Shown here: positions 11,769 through 24,000 of the stretch, in pieces
Numbering within the stretch: the first letter of the stretch is position 1
How the letters are laid out: each line of letters begins with the position of its first letter
Origin: Hydractinia symbiolongicarpus
Taxonomy: Eukaryota; Cnidaria; Hydrozoa; Anthoathecata; Hydractiniidae
Assembly: GCF_029227915.1 (NCBI RefSeq)
Contig: NC_079883.1
Location: 3,472,001-3,536,000 of the forward strand
Direction: 5' to 3'
Length of the DNA: 64,000 nt
Program-made: the position numbers and the translations under genes
The notes under the pieces: generated by a model
What the model was told of the DNA's origin: nothing
Seen by the model: only the letters and a program-made list of their open reading frames with translations
The model's database searches: none

Positions 11769-13754
11769 ACTGGTCGCCAGTCGATAGAAAAACCATAGAA
11801 AATCGCCTGTCACAGCAAAGTCAGTAGAATTATACCGCAATTGTTATTTTTAGCTTGGAAATTTCGTGCGCATTTTAGCATGGCTATTATTACAGACCTC
11901 GGTATTTCGTGTATCTTCTGTAAAATTACTTCATCAGTAAAATAAGGGGACAAAAAGTGATCACATTTTTGATAAATGACCATTTTCTTTATCTGACCAC
12001 CAGCGATATTTTTATTGACCATGCTTTTGTCTCTGCGCTGATGTTCTTTCCAAATAACGTTTCAAAAAACTTCTGAACTTGAGAACGAAGCAGAATTTGA
12101 GGGTCGTTGTTCTTTTTATTATAGCCTAGTTATCAGAAAACTTGGGCTGACATTTGGTCAAAATTTAGGAACACATGCAAACTGAGCTTTAACCGAATTG
12201 TTGAACTTAGGATAAATCACAAAAAAAATCAAGGTAGCGTCATGTCGTCTTTTCGTTACGTTTATATTTATAACATAATTGGCGTAATAAAGAAAGAGAG
12301 TCTTGTACATAGCTTTTAAGAAGCTAAATTTGACATTTTCTTAAGCTTTTAACGATTTTTCAGTCCTAACAATTTTAGAAAAACATAAGCGCACCCAGTT
12401 TCAATTAAAATTCGTTTAAAAAAATATAAATTTACGAAATATTTTATTCAAATATATCAAAATAATTTGATTTTTGTCGAAATAAAATAGTGAACCAAAC
12501 AAAAAATCCACTTACGTCAATTTATTGTTCTTCTTATCATAAATCACTTTTGGTTAATGTTTTTTAAAAAGGCGCGAATAATTAAACTTTTTTTAACGAA
12601 ATAGACAACGCTGTGTTAATTTATCCGTTTATTGCATTTAAGGGAACAATAAAAGTTAATTCCCCATGGTTTTTTTATAAGAAGATTTTTAGATTAAACA
12701 AAGGCTTTTGTAAAAACTCGCCAATATATACCATCCTAACCGCTGGCTCTTCTTTCCTCCGACTGTAATTATGTCACATTACCGCTATAGATATAGACAT
12801 AGATGTAACACGATATTTTTTGCTTGCCTGAGAGACAAGCCGATTAGTAGATTGCACCAAATAGGCTGACAACACTACATTTAAAGTGCGCCGGAGTGGC
12901 GACCCGAACTGAAACCTTTACAAACCGAATGCGCTACAACTACACCATCTTCGCTGTAACACGATATTCTTTCTCGCACACAAATAGACAGAATACGGCT
13001 GTTGTGAAAGAGATCAATTTTTGAATAAATACAACGGGACCGCTTTGGTTTCAATTTTTAAAAGCGTTCAGGTAGGATCATCCTTACTATTTTTTTTATT
13101 GAAATGGATTTTTTTTAATACCTCGGTGTAGTTTTTTCACTGTTTTATAGTATTATTCTTTAACTCTGTGAAACCAAAAAAAAAAAAAAAACGAATTATA
13201 TTGCTGCACAATATTTATATCTTTTTGCACATAAGTTCAAGGTGCTTGTATTAAAGTGCTCAATATTGTGCAATAATTAAGGCAACTTTTTCGCGTGCTG
13301 ATCGTTTTAAAATTTAATATCATTTTTATTTTTTTTAAAAGCGCTCTAAGCACTGCTGTGTATAATAAATTTGCTTAAATCACCGACATTTTGAGTCTTG
13401 CGAGCATTTCTGTTTCCAGTGGACATTGTGCTACTTAGACGAACGACGGCGTAGTTCTAAATGCGCCGTGCTTTTGCGATTAAAATGGACTTTTGCTTTT
13501 ATGCTGCGCCTTATCGTTCTTTGTTAATAGGCGAGGTGTTTTGATTGACGTTGGTAGATTGTTAATTGTTTTTATCGACCGGTAGTGATTGAAATATGAG
13601 ACTTTTTAACAGTGTAGAAAAAGGAGTATGCAAGTTTGTTTTTATTTTTCTATGTTTTTCTATGTTATATTGTTTTTGTTTATTTTGTTATCTTTAATAA
13701 TAAGAAATACATATTCCCTTTTAGCAGAGAGAATTAATTACAATCGAAAAAAAT
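11769..13754. other. Gene-free stretch upstream of the SLC25 gene
   Basis: It holds one degenerate tRNA-derived SINE (12841-12965), a poly-A run at about 13176-13191 and otherwise unassigned AT-rich sequence. The last few hundred bases should contain the promoter and 5' leader of the carrier gene. No TATA or other motif is convincing. Confidence 0.4.
12841..12965 (-). repeat. tRNA-derived SINE, family S1 (degenerate)
   Basis: On the minus strand it reads GAAGATGGTGTAGTTGTAGCGC (A-box region) and, about 35 bases on, GTTTCAGTTCGGGTCGCC (decayed B-box), then CACTCCGGCGCAC. The same order, ending in ACTCCGGC, occurs at 36120-36240. The tail GTGTTGTCAGCC is shared with that copy. The acceptor stem does not pair, so it is not a functional tRNA gene. 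Confidence 0.55.
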
Positions 13755-16700
13755 ATGGAAAGTTTTTTTGCGGGTTGTGTAGGAGGTATATATGGCATAT
13801 AATCATGACTTCATTTCTTTAAATAAAGTTTATAAGCTAACCTAACTTTGTTTGTTTAGGTGGTGTTGGTATAGCCGTTGGGCATCCCTTCGATACAGTA
13901 AAAGTAGGGGGAAGTTGTTGTTGTTTGTTTTGTGTTCTTCTTGTCTTTTCATCTCTTCTTATTAATTTAAATTTGTTGTTTTGTTTCACCAGGTTAGGCT
14001 GCAAACTCAAAAGATTGGTCTGACATCAAATATTCAATACAAAGGAATAGTTGATTGCGTAGTAAAAATTATACAAAAGGAAGGTGTAAGTATTCTACCA
14101 AAAAGTTTTGTATTTCTGCACGGCTTTCGAAATAGTTAATTTCTTTTCAAAAAAAATTTAAGATGCTCAATTTTTCTTGTTTCCATTTGCAAATTCTTAC
14201 CCAGATACTGACTGAAAATGTGTTATGAATTTCTACACAGTTAAAAAGAAAACTTTTTTTACGTCAACCTTCACTACCTAGCACTGACGAATTTATTTTA
14301 AAGCTGCAGGGCGGTAAAAGTATAGAGCGGTAAAAGCGCAGGAGGGGGGTTAATCTATTGACTAAAGTTGTTACTGTGTTGCAAAAATATTTGAAAGTTA
14401 AGACCTCCAGATTTGCTAAAATTCTAATCTTATTCTAAAAATTTCTATTTTAAAATGGAAAAAAAAGTGTTTTTAAAGCTATCTCAGAAAAACATCAGGA
14501 GACCATGGCCCCAGCACCTCTCCTTAAGGTTTCGTCGGCCCTGCCACCTAAGTTAAATACAAAAGGAGTGTATGATAATTCTCAATTAACGACAAGATTT
14601 ATCTCGCTTTCTTAATCTATCCTTCAAGTTGTAATACAATCATGTCTCCTTATTTTTAATGTGTAACAATATTAGAAGATGATTTTTATACTTAACCACC
14701 ACACATTCCCAACTGCTGAGTGTGTTTATTGGTAGGATATCACGTTAAAGTCTTGTCAAGTTACAAAAGCGGGAAAGAGGTAGTAAAGAGTTTGAGTGGA
14801 TTCTTTTATCTCTTGGAATGTGATAAAGTACCTGTTGATCCTGGCTTTTTAATTCAGGAAAACTTTGCAGTCTTAATGTGTTCCTTCGTATTCAGGTCAA
14901 AGGACGAATAACCATGTCTGAACGCAAAATGCTTTTGACAAGTTTTCATCATATACTATGGTTTGAACCATTTCCTACGCAGTATCTGATGCATGGAACA
15001 CTATGGAAACTCAATTTATTAAAAAGGCAAATTGCCCTGGGATAGAGACATCTGTTTGACATGTTTTATTTATGCATGTTAATAATTTTATTACTAAGTT
15101 TTGAACTCATTGACGTCATAAAACGCACCCATTTTCCTCCTTCTTCTTGTTTTCGATGGGATCAAATTCTTCTTTTAATTTTCTTGTTAGAAGTGTGAAC
15201 AAGAATGAATTGTTAACTTTTCTCTTTTTCTTCCCTTTAAAACCACTTAGTTCCTTATCGCAACGTCACATGACACATAACGTATAGAACACTCCCACTG
15301 CGCTAAGAAAATCTACAATGAGAACTCTTAAAACATGCCAACTCTATAACAAGGACATTTAAATTGACTTGTCACGGAAAGTTTCTTAACTAAGCTCTCG
15401 CAACGCAACTTCTCTAAAAAGGAAACTCCCTGATGCGAACACTACGGCTGATATTGAAGGACGGACAGTAAAAGAATATTTCTTTTTTAAATAATTTTTA
15501 CAGCGGACAAACAGCTAGTTACTTACCAACACTTAACACCGTTTGTAAGAAATCGAAAATAAAAACAAACAAAATTACATCCGATTATAGCAGGCACTTA
15601 AACCGCTCTGTGTAATCTATGGATTGTAATTGAAATTTTCTTAAATTAATACACTGTCAATGCACACGGCTGCTGAGTGATATCGAAATAGCCATAACGT
15701 CGCGCAACTGGCGTACCGTTTTCTACGCTTTTTTTCTTATTTTTGATGAGAAGTTCATTACACTAAACTATCCTTAAAATATTTTAATCAGAAAACACTT
15801 CGTAGACTCGTAAAGCCAAGATGTTTACAAGAAAAGACACTTGTTATTATTATTATTATTATTATTGTTGTTTGTTTGTTTGTTTGTTTGTTTGTTTGTT
15901 TGCTCTTTTTCTTTCTCTTAACGTCGATTTGTTCAGTATTTGTCGTGCAGCATCTCTTGCGTTGCTTTGTTGTACATGTGTTTCCAATAATGTCGTAACG
16001 GTGACTGCTGTACAACAGCTGCTGAAGACTTTTTATGTAATGGAAACCGATCTTGTTTCCACTTATTCCACAGATATTTAGTAAGTTTGGCACTTCCTGA
16101 AGATAATATTGACTCTATTTTAGAGCGCAAATATTTATTGGTTGTTCCTACAAAATAATTTATGGTTTTAGACGACTATAAACATTCCACAATTTTTGTT
16201 TTGTTTTAGGTGACAGGATTTTACAAAGGTTTAACACCTCCACTTGTTGGTTTGTCCATCCAAAATGCTTTTTTGTTTGGAGTGCAACACAATATTATCA
16301 AGTATTTCGGATCAGATTTAGTTAGTCAATTTAAAGCAGGGTGCATAACAGGCGCAGTACAATCTATACTTTCAAACACGATTGAACTTGCTAAAATACA
16401 ACTGCAAGTTCAAGGTGTTGGACAGAAAGTGAAATCACGAAGAGAATTAAAATTGAAAGGTACTTTTAGTGTGTTTAGTCATCTCTACAAAACGGACGGT
16501 ATTCGAGGTTGTTTTCGTGGAAATTGGGTTACCTTGGCAAGAGATTGTCCAGGCTGTGGAGCATACTTCTACATTTACGCATACTTCTGTCATCTCTTTA
16601 CTCCTCACAGTGGTAATGCAGACGAAGTCAAAGTACATCAGCTGTTGCTGGCGGGTGGTCTCGCTGGAGCCTTATCATGGGCGTTTGTGCTTCCCATTGA

Positions 16701-16953
16701 TGTGATTAAATCCAAAATACAAGCGGAGGGCTTTCTCCCGCATGGAAGGTACAAGAATTATATGGACTGTATACGTACATGTTATCGTAGCGAAGGTATT
16801 CAAGGTTTTACAAGAGGTTTACTACCCACTGTCGTGAGGGCGTTTCCTGTCAATGCTGTTACATTATGCACTGTCAGTATATTGTTAAGACTTATGAATA
16901 GGGAGTCAACACATGATAAACAGGATTCAGTTGGTGTTGCCTATATAAATTAG
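13755..16953 (+). CDS. Mitochondrial solute carrier, SLC25A45/47/48-like
   Basis: An inner-mitochondrial-membrane carrier of the SLC25 family. Four exons join in frame: 13755-13785, 13860-13903, 13993-14085 and 16210-16953, giving 303 residues, the usual length of about 300. The protein begins MESFFAGCVGG. The first repeat has the signature HPFDTVKVRLQTQ; the second carries NTIELAKIQLQVQG where PX[DE]XX[KR] is expected, with N for P; the third has LPIDVIKSKIQAEG. YKGIVDCVVKIIQKEG with GFYKG is very close to what I recall of human SLC25A45. Members of this subgroup have been linked to methylated-amino-acid (A45) and choline (A48) import; which substrate this one carries cannot be told. Start choice: ATG 13755 gives the conserved N-terminus, with a pyrimidine tract and AG at 13734 just upstream. 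A candidate AATAAA lies at 17516. Intron 3 (14086-16209) holds TTA and TTTG microsatellites and no gene. Confidence 0.9.
15843..15903 (+). repeat. (TAT)n and (TTTG)n microsatellites
   Basis: About eight TAT units run directly into about nine TTTG units, inside intron 3 of the SLC25 carrier gene. Both the plus- and minus-strand open frames across it are artefacts of the repeat. Confidence 0.95.
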
Positions 16954-18001
16954 TAGTTGTTTTAAATTGCTTTGTAGTAATGTTATTTTTTCTTTGTAGA
17001 AAAATATATTCACAGGCTATGTCCAAAATGGCTATGTATAATATATTTCATTTTTATACACTAAAATTCGAGTGCTATATACACATTCTTCCAAATGCTC
17101 CTCATTTGACTAAAAATTGTAAAATTGGTCTGAGTTGTTTTAAATAGCAATTTTAGCAATAAGCAATACCCGCATCCTCATCCCTGTAAAGTCGTTATCA
17201 CTTACTTGGACTGTGCCGGCTTCGATATAAAAAAACTTATTACAAAAATTAGTTCAAGAGCTTTTAAGTCAATGGGCTTCAATATTGGTAGGGCCTCCTT
17301 AGTGAACACATAAAAAAACCCATTACTTTAAAATCGTACCGCTCTAATTAAAAAACTGTGACTACGCCTTCTCATTAAAGTGTACCTCCTCCGCGGGAAT
17401 AAAATGGAGTCATATGAAAGAGCTTGAAAGCTGTCTGTGAATCTTTGAAAAATCTTCATTTTTGAAGTTTTAATAATTATGCTAATTAATGCTTGACGTC
17501 ATGTATTTGATATAAAATAAAGGTTGTGATGATGTAAATAGGTTATTACCTATATCCTTAGAACGAGGGTGGCTTGAGGTTGTCGCCAAAAAATAAATAG
17601 CGTGGGGGACAAGGACGGCCGATAAAATTGATAAAGAGACTGGAAACTAGGGTAATTCTTCGGAATACACACAACATGTAAACATATGTTTTTCAAAATG
17701 GCGGGTTTTGTGTTATTTTTTTAAATTTCTAAAAAACCAGAAATGCCAAACTTTGCGCAGGTGGCAATGTTTGAATAAGTAAAGCTACAACTTTTAACAC
17801 AATTAATATCCGATGTGTATACAATATTTTTAAAAGAAATTATATCTTTTATAGATAAATCAACCTTATAAATAAAAGGAAGAAATTGGTTGAAGAAATG
17901 AAATTATGAAGAAACTGTGAACAATATCTTATAGCTAAAGTTATTTTCTGCTCTTTTAGAGCACGACACTCTCTGATCAAAGTTTGTTTTTAGCATTAGT
18001 A
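16954..18001. other. Intergenic between SLC25 carrier and QPCT
   Basis: It contains the carrier 3' UTR, with a candidate AATAAA at 17516-17521 about 560 bases after the stop, and the QPCT upstream region. No further exon was recognised. A pyrimidine-rich stretch with AG at 17992-17993 lies 8 bases before the QPCT start codon. Confidence 0.5.
17516..17521 (+). terminator. Candidate poly(A) signal, SLC25 carrier
   Basis: An AATAAA hexamer followed by a GTTGTGATG-type GT-rich stretch, downstream of the carrier stop. Weak evidence, since AATAAA is frequent in AT-rich DNA. Confidence 0.35.
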
Positions 18002-21000
18002 ATGAAAGCGTCACTTGTTTTTGTCACCGTCCTCGTATCATGTATGTTACTGACTGCTTTTTGTAAAGAAGAAAAGGCCAAAAACAAAGGAGACGATGAT
18101 GTAGAAGAAAGCAAGGAAAACTTCTTGCTGAAAAGGGTTGTTGTTTTTTCCTATATAATATATATATTTTATTCACACAAATTTTCTCAGAGATTTATTT
18201 TACAGAATAACAAATTATGTGTTAAGGGTATTTGTACTTAGCTGGCTAGCTAGCTACAGATAGAATGAGGGTGCTGACTTTTTATGGGGGCTTTTGGGGC
18301 ATGCTCAGCATTTAAAAAAAATCCGAAAAAGCCAGCATCCATTTTAAAAATTAAACATATATACTTTTAATTGCAGCATAAAGCACTGATGTTTTATTTT
18401 AACACCCTACACGAACTTACCAAAGTCAGAAAAATGCAGAGTTTATGTGAACATTTTTTGGCCATGAAAAAGATTTGCATGGGCTAAATATGCCTGTTTA
18501 TTATCAGCAGACCATCAAGCCTTGTATCCCAAAGGGTCTTCACATAACTTTGACAAAAAATGGCAGATATACTGCATTGGTTTCACAAATAAATTTGTTG
18601 AAAGTTTGTTCGTGTAGAGTTATTATTACAATTATTTTTTACATTGAAACAATAAGTGTGTCCGCTTGTCTGTAACAGGCAAAGTGGATGTGTTTTTTTT
18701 GATACATCACTATCATCATTTTTTTAAATTTACCTTTGTGTTTAATTGGTTTATATTGTTTCATTGGGGATCATAATATTTTATTTACTCACTAGTAAGG
18801 ACTAAGTAATGACAGTACTTTATGGAACTCAAGCTAACGAAATCATTTGGGATTTACAAAAAAACAGAAAAAACTATAAAATTTAAAAAAAATATCCTCT
18901 CCTTTTCATCTTCTTTTTCTAAAATGACAGATAATAACTTATGTTTACTATATATATATTTGTTAAAGTTTATTTCTTATATATTGTGTGCGTTTTAATT
19001 TTTGGTTTTTAAAGTACTTTTCTTTTTTCTTTAAGAAGCTGCACAAACTTAAAATTCTAAGTCAAAAAGCTGCCAAACGTTTGGCAAATCTAAATGACTA
19101 CTCAACGTTTTATTCTACGTATCTGAAGCCCCTGCTCCGAGTGCGAGTTCCTGGTACAATTGGTCATCATGCAGTTAAAGAGGTATGTGCAATAACTTGT
19201 TTGAAATTTTGAAACTACGAAATGTATTTCCAATATTGTTTTTGCTCTATTATTGTAAATAATGAAACAAATAAAGTTTACAGTGTGCAAGAGTGATAGT
19301 GTTGTCTGAAGTTACTACTTTTCACTGTTAAAATTTTTTTTTGAAGCCTTGATACTCTGTGACAACAGTACACTCTTTTCATTTTAAACTTGAGTCTCTC
19401 TCTCTCTTATTTTAGCAAACATTTTTGTTACTTGTTTTCTCTTTCTATATATCTTTTCTCTTTGTTAGCTTACTCTATCCCAACAAATTTTTCAGCAAGT
19501 TTTGAGAGATTAAATTGTATATAATTTTTTATTGGATATTTTTAAGTACGTTGGTATTTGACATGGCATGCTGGATATTGCCCTGAACTAGCAACTACCC
19601 ATTAGCTCTAATAAACTAAAATAAAAAGTAAAATAAAAGTTAAGTAAAAATAAAAAAATCTAAATATATATATTATGTAAATAGCCTTTTGTTGGGTTTT
19701 GTTTCTTCATTCTTGGTGTTGCTAGGTTGGGCAAGGATTATTTTCATGAGTAGGGCTAATCTTTATCATATCACTTTCATTTCAGCTATTTTTTTGGCTA
19801 TATCATGATAACCAATATGATAAAACAATATCTTTAAGAAGATATCATTGCTGATAAAAATTGTAATTTGCCATACATCCTGAACAAATGTGTAGATTGT
19901 GATATAAGTTTCGTGTTTTAACGTTTTTCCCTGCATTCACTAATATTATCATCTGTAAAGTAAAATGTTTTATTTAATATGCCTTAAAAATGGTATTAAA
20001 ATTGTTAGTAAAACGAAAATAAATTCACATTGTATGCAAGTATTTTTGTTAAAAAAAGCTAATGTAAAATAATTAAAAAATGTAAATAACTTTCATTGAC
20101 TTGTTATGTTGTCAATCGTATTCTAGTGAAAGCAGGATACAGAACACAGGTTAAACTACACAAGGATAAACACAAAAACACAACCAGCCAACTGAACTAA
20201 GTACTAAAAATAGAGAATATTAATAAGTTAGCCTTTATCGATTTCACAACAATGAATAGGAAAAGATCTTGATGAGTAATACATTTCTTATTTATATATA
20301 TATTATTAAGGTAGTCTTAAATCTGTTTTAAAAGAAGTTTAAAAAATCATTCACATTTTTTTCCTTCTTGAAGCTTGAGCAAAAAACACTCACTAATACC
20401 TATGTATTTCTTAGTTGTATAAATTTTGCTTCGCTTAATAGTTTCTTGCTTTAGTAACATAGAGTTAGGGTGAATAATGTTTACATGGCATAGTTGTGAC
20501 AGATGTCGCTGCTTTGGGGATTTTCCATAGAGTTGAATGACAAAAATGCCAAAATTATTAGGCGTCAAGTGGTCCGTACCATTTCTTTTTCTTCGCGCTA
20601 TATAGAGTTGCTTTTATGAATTATCATGACTGTGTTGTTCTTTTGCATTACATGAGTTCAGTACTAGTCCAGTAGAATTTTGGGTCAACCTAGAAAAAAA
20701 TTATATAAAGACATATTATATATCGTTAGAAAGATAATTTTATTGGCTTTCTCATGGTGGGTTGTGTCACATTTTTACCCTTGGGCAAAAAAAGTTATGA
20801 ACGAAAGAGTAAAGGGTGGTAGAAACTGAAAATTTCCGAAAAATCGAAACCATTTATTTCGAATTTTTTTTTAATAATTCGAGAATGGGGCATACATAAA
20901 CCTTTGAAATTTGAAGTTAATTCAGATAAAAGGCCAAACTTTAACACATAACAAATTTATGCTGACATCAGCAAAAATATTTCAGGAATTTTCATCGAAG

Positions 21001-24000
21001 GATATATACTCTTATTTTCAAAGATTATTTAGGGGATTGTTATGACATATAGAAATTGGGTATCTTCAAAGTAAATAAGTAAGTTTCATCAATATTATAC
21101 TGAGAGACTTGAAAAAACTAATATCATTGGCACGAAACTGAAGTACTGTAAAGCAGTGATTATGAAAAAAATCCACGCAAGTACTACTGAAGGCTATCAT
21201 CAGTCATTTTGATATAATAACTCCCAATTGTAAACATCACATCAAAATTTAATATAATAAAAAATAGCGTCATAAAACATCTTAATGATATGAAAAACTA
21301 ATTCACAAAAGCGTCCATGAAGTGTCTATCTTCAAAATCATCATCAAAGTTATCACCACAATCATCAACGTTATCATTCTGAACATTCGAACATGATGAC
21401 CCGTGACATTCTTTACATGATGAGGTGCAACTCAAACCAGCTTTCCGACATGTGCACCGATTGGAATCGCATTCTCCCTTACAACCACATCGAATTACCT
21501 GTAAAAGGTCTGAAGGGCCTGCTTCTTCATCTGTCATAATTGGGACAATAGATTGTCCTTGAGAATGAAAACCCCACTGGAAAGGCATAAAGTCAACGTC
21601 TTGAAGATACCGCCACACTTGAACCTGGTGATAAACTCTCAAACCGTGATAGTAGGCTGCTCTTGGTGATGGTGGTAGAAGTGATGGGTCGATGGTAGAA
21701 CGGTTTGACAGAACCATTTGCTCGTATTTTGTTTTTCGAATGACTGAAACAGAATCACATGGAGAATGAAGCAGTTCGAAAAAACGGATGGTAAATGCTC
21801 CAATATCTGCAGGAGAAGCTTCTTCGTAGAATGTACGAGCTATAGACATGAGTGCTGGTGATTCTTCCAATTTCTTAAATATCGTTGTCTTTCCAAACAT
21901 GTGGATCGCTGATGTCGTATCGCACCCTGTAAAAGCATGAGCGAATAACAAAATTTCAGGCAACTCTGTCACACTAAACTTCTCGAGAACATCGGAAACT
22001 TTGAGATATTCCTTTGGTTGACCTTTCTTTCGCGTCATATCGGTTAGGCTAATTTCTTTCAGTGATTTATCTTTTGCAACATGATGAACCAGAAGACACA
22101 GGATATCAGTGTCATCAGCAAAGATAATTACTGATGATTCTTTCGCAACCAAAAGCGATTCCTTAACGATGGTGGTGTCTGCATCACTTGGACATTGAAT
22201 CACCTTGAATTTGTTTTCCAAATGGGCGGCTAACGTCTTGACGAATTTCTTCTTATTCACATAGTTACCAAAGAATGCTGTTCGATTTGCTGGGCATGGA
22301 TTATCGCCTCTGACATCAATTCTTTGGGATATTGAACCAGCCCTTTTTTGATGAGTTACATCCTTCGTTGAGCTGTCGTATCGTGCTTGATTACATTCTG
22401 CTTGAATCGTACAACCTAAAACCAGATCATTATACAACAAAAATGTTTAAATTTTCTCTACATAAGAAATTGTGCAAATAGAGATCTTTAACCTGATGAT
22501 GCGCCTAGCAGGAAGAGCTTTCTCACCCTATACCCTATAGTAAATACTTTTACATTTCAGATTGGCTTTTCTATATTTATTATTATGTAACAACAAATAA
22601 CAGGTCTTTTATTTGTCTGGTTTCGGTTGTTCCGTCCCCACTCTATTCTTACAAATTGTGAAAAGTGCTAAAATATGGATATACCTCGTCATAGCTGACA
22701 GCCAAACCCAACTTTGAAAGTAATATATTCAACCATTTTGATCCGATCTTATTGTCCGTACAAACTGCAAGCCCAAATTGAATTGGCATTATACTTCTTG
22801 GTCTTGTTGCTGCAACTATTGCCTGTGCTAACGTCTTTTCTTTTATGGAAGATGAGAAAAGTCCATGCAAAAAAATTGTCAAGATACTTGGTATTACATT
22901 TGATGATGTTTTTATATCTTTGCTTGATGGATAGTTAGCTGAGTCGAGATCATAATTCTTAATGGCTTCCTTTATCAATAATGCTGCTGTTCTTACGATA
23001 CGTTCACTTTCATCCTTAATATCTTTCTTGCGTTCCGCATACCACTTTTCACTAAGGAATTCTGCCGCCCTGTGTAATAATATAATATTACTCTTGCCTT
23101 CTCTTGTAACAAGCTGTAACGTCTCCTTATATCTTTCTTTTAATTTCACTTGAGTCATTTTAATGGTATATACATCATCTCCTAGCGTGGACATCATGTT
23201 GTGAAACTCAGAAACAGAATATAACTCTATGTCGTTTTCAAGAAATTTTATACATGCTTGCTCAAACAGTTCCATCTTCGTTGAAGAAATGGGACGACCA
23301 GATGTTTTATTTTCAGATGTTACGTTGCTGAAATTTGTTCTGCATGCTACGTGGTATCTTGCTTCAGCTGCTACTAGATCACTGACAGATAACAATCGTG
23401 TTTTTAAGGCCCTAGCAATTTCATCGCTACGTGTTTTGCATATGTCAAGTGTTTCCTTATGTAAATTTGACGAAATTGTTCGAACTTCGATAAATTTATT
23501 TCGATCCGGGTGTTTTCTATCAAGTTTACATATCTTTTCGCAATAAAAACATTGTGTCTTAAAGTCAAATATACCTCCACATACTCGTTTGCTTGAAGAA
23601 GGTTGTTCCTCAGTTGATGATTTTCGTCTACTTCCCCGTGCTCGATTTTTTAGCTTTGTTCGACAACTATTATGAACGTATGTTCTTGTGTTGTTTTCCT
23701 TGTAATTAGTAAGCTTGGAAGATAGTTCTGATAATTCACATTTAGTAGCTTGCGTGATAAGTGTATTCAATGGATGTTCAGTTCCTTTCTCTGGGTTCCA
23801 ATATCTGCTAACTTGATTTAATAAATCTCCTTCCTTTTCTCCTTCACTACATAACACACATAACACTGCACAATCGTCCATCACATTAAATTATCAATTC
23901 ATTTACACTAAAATGAAAAAAGGAAAGAAATATAAAAGATGAATAACAATGTAGAAATCACAACAGTGCTTCAACATAGGCGAAATTTTCACATTACACA

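Noticed and set aside
15788-16130. Overlapping open frames around 15.8-16.1 kb
   Set aside because: They run through TAT and TTTG microsatellites in an SLC25 intron, with low-complexity translations and no splice-consistent role.
21298-23884. A host gene encoded antisense in the QPCT intron
   Set aside because: The two reading frames lie between long inverted repeats with a possible target duplication, and splicing them gives an early stop; a transposon explains everything.
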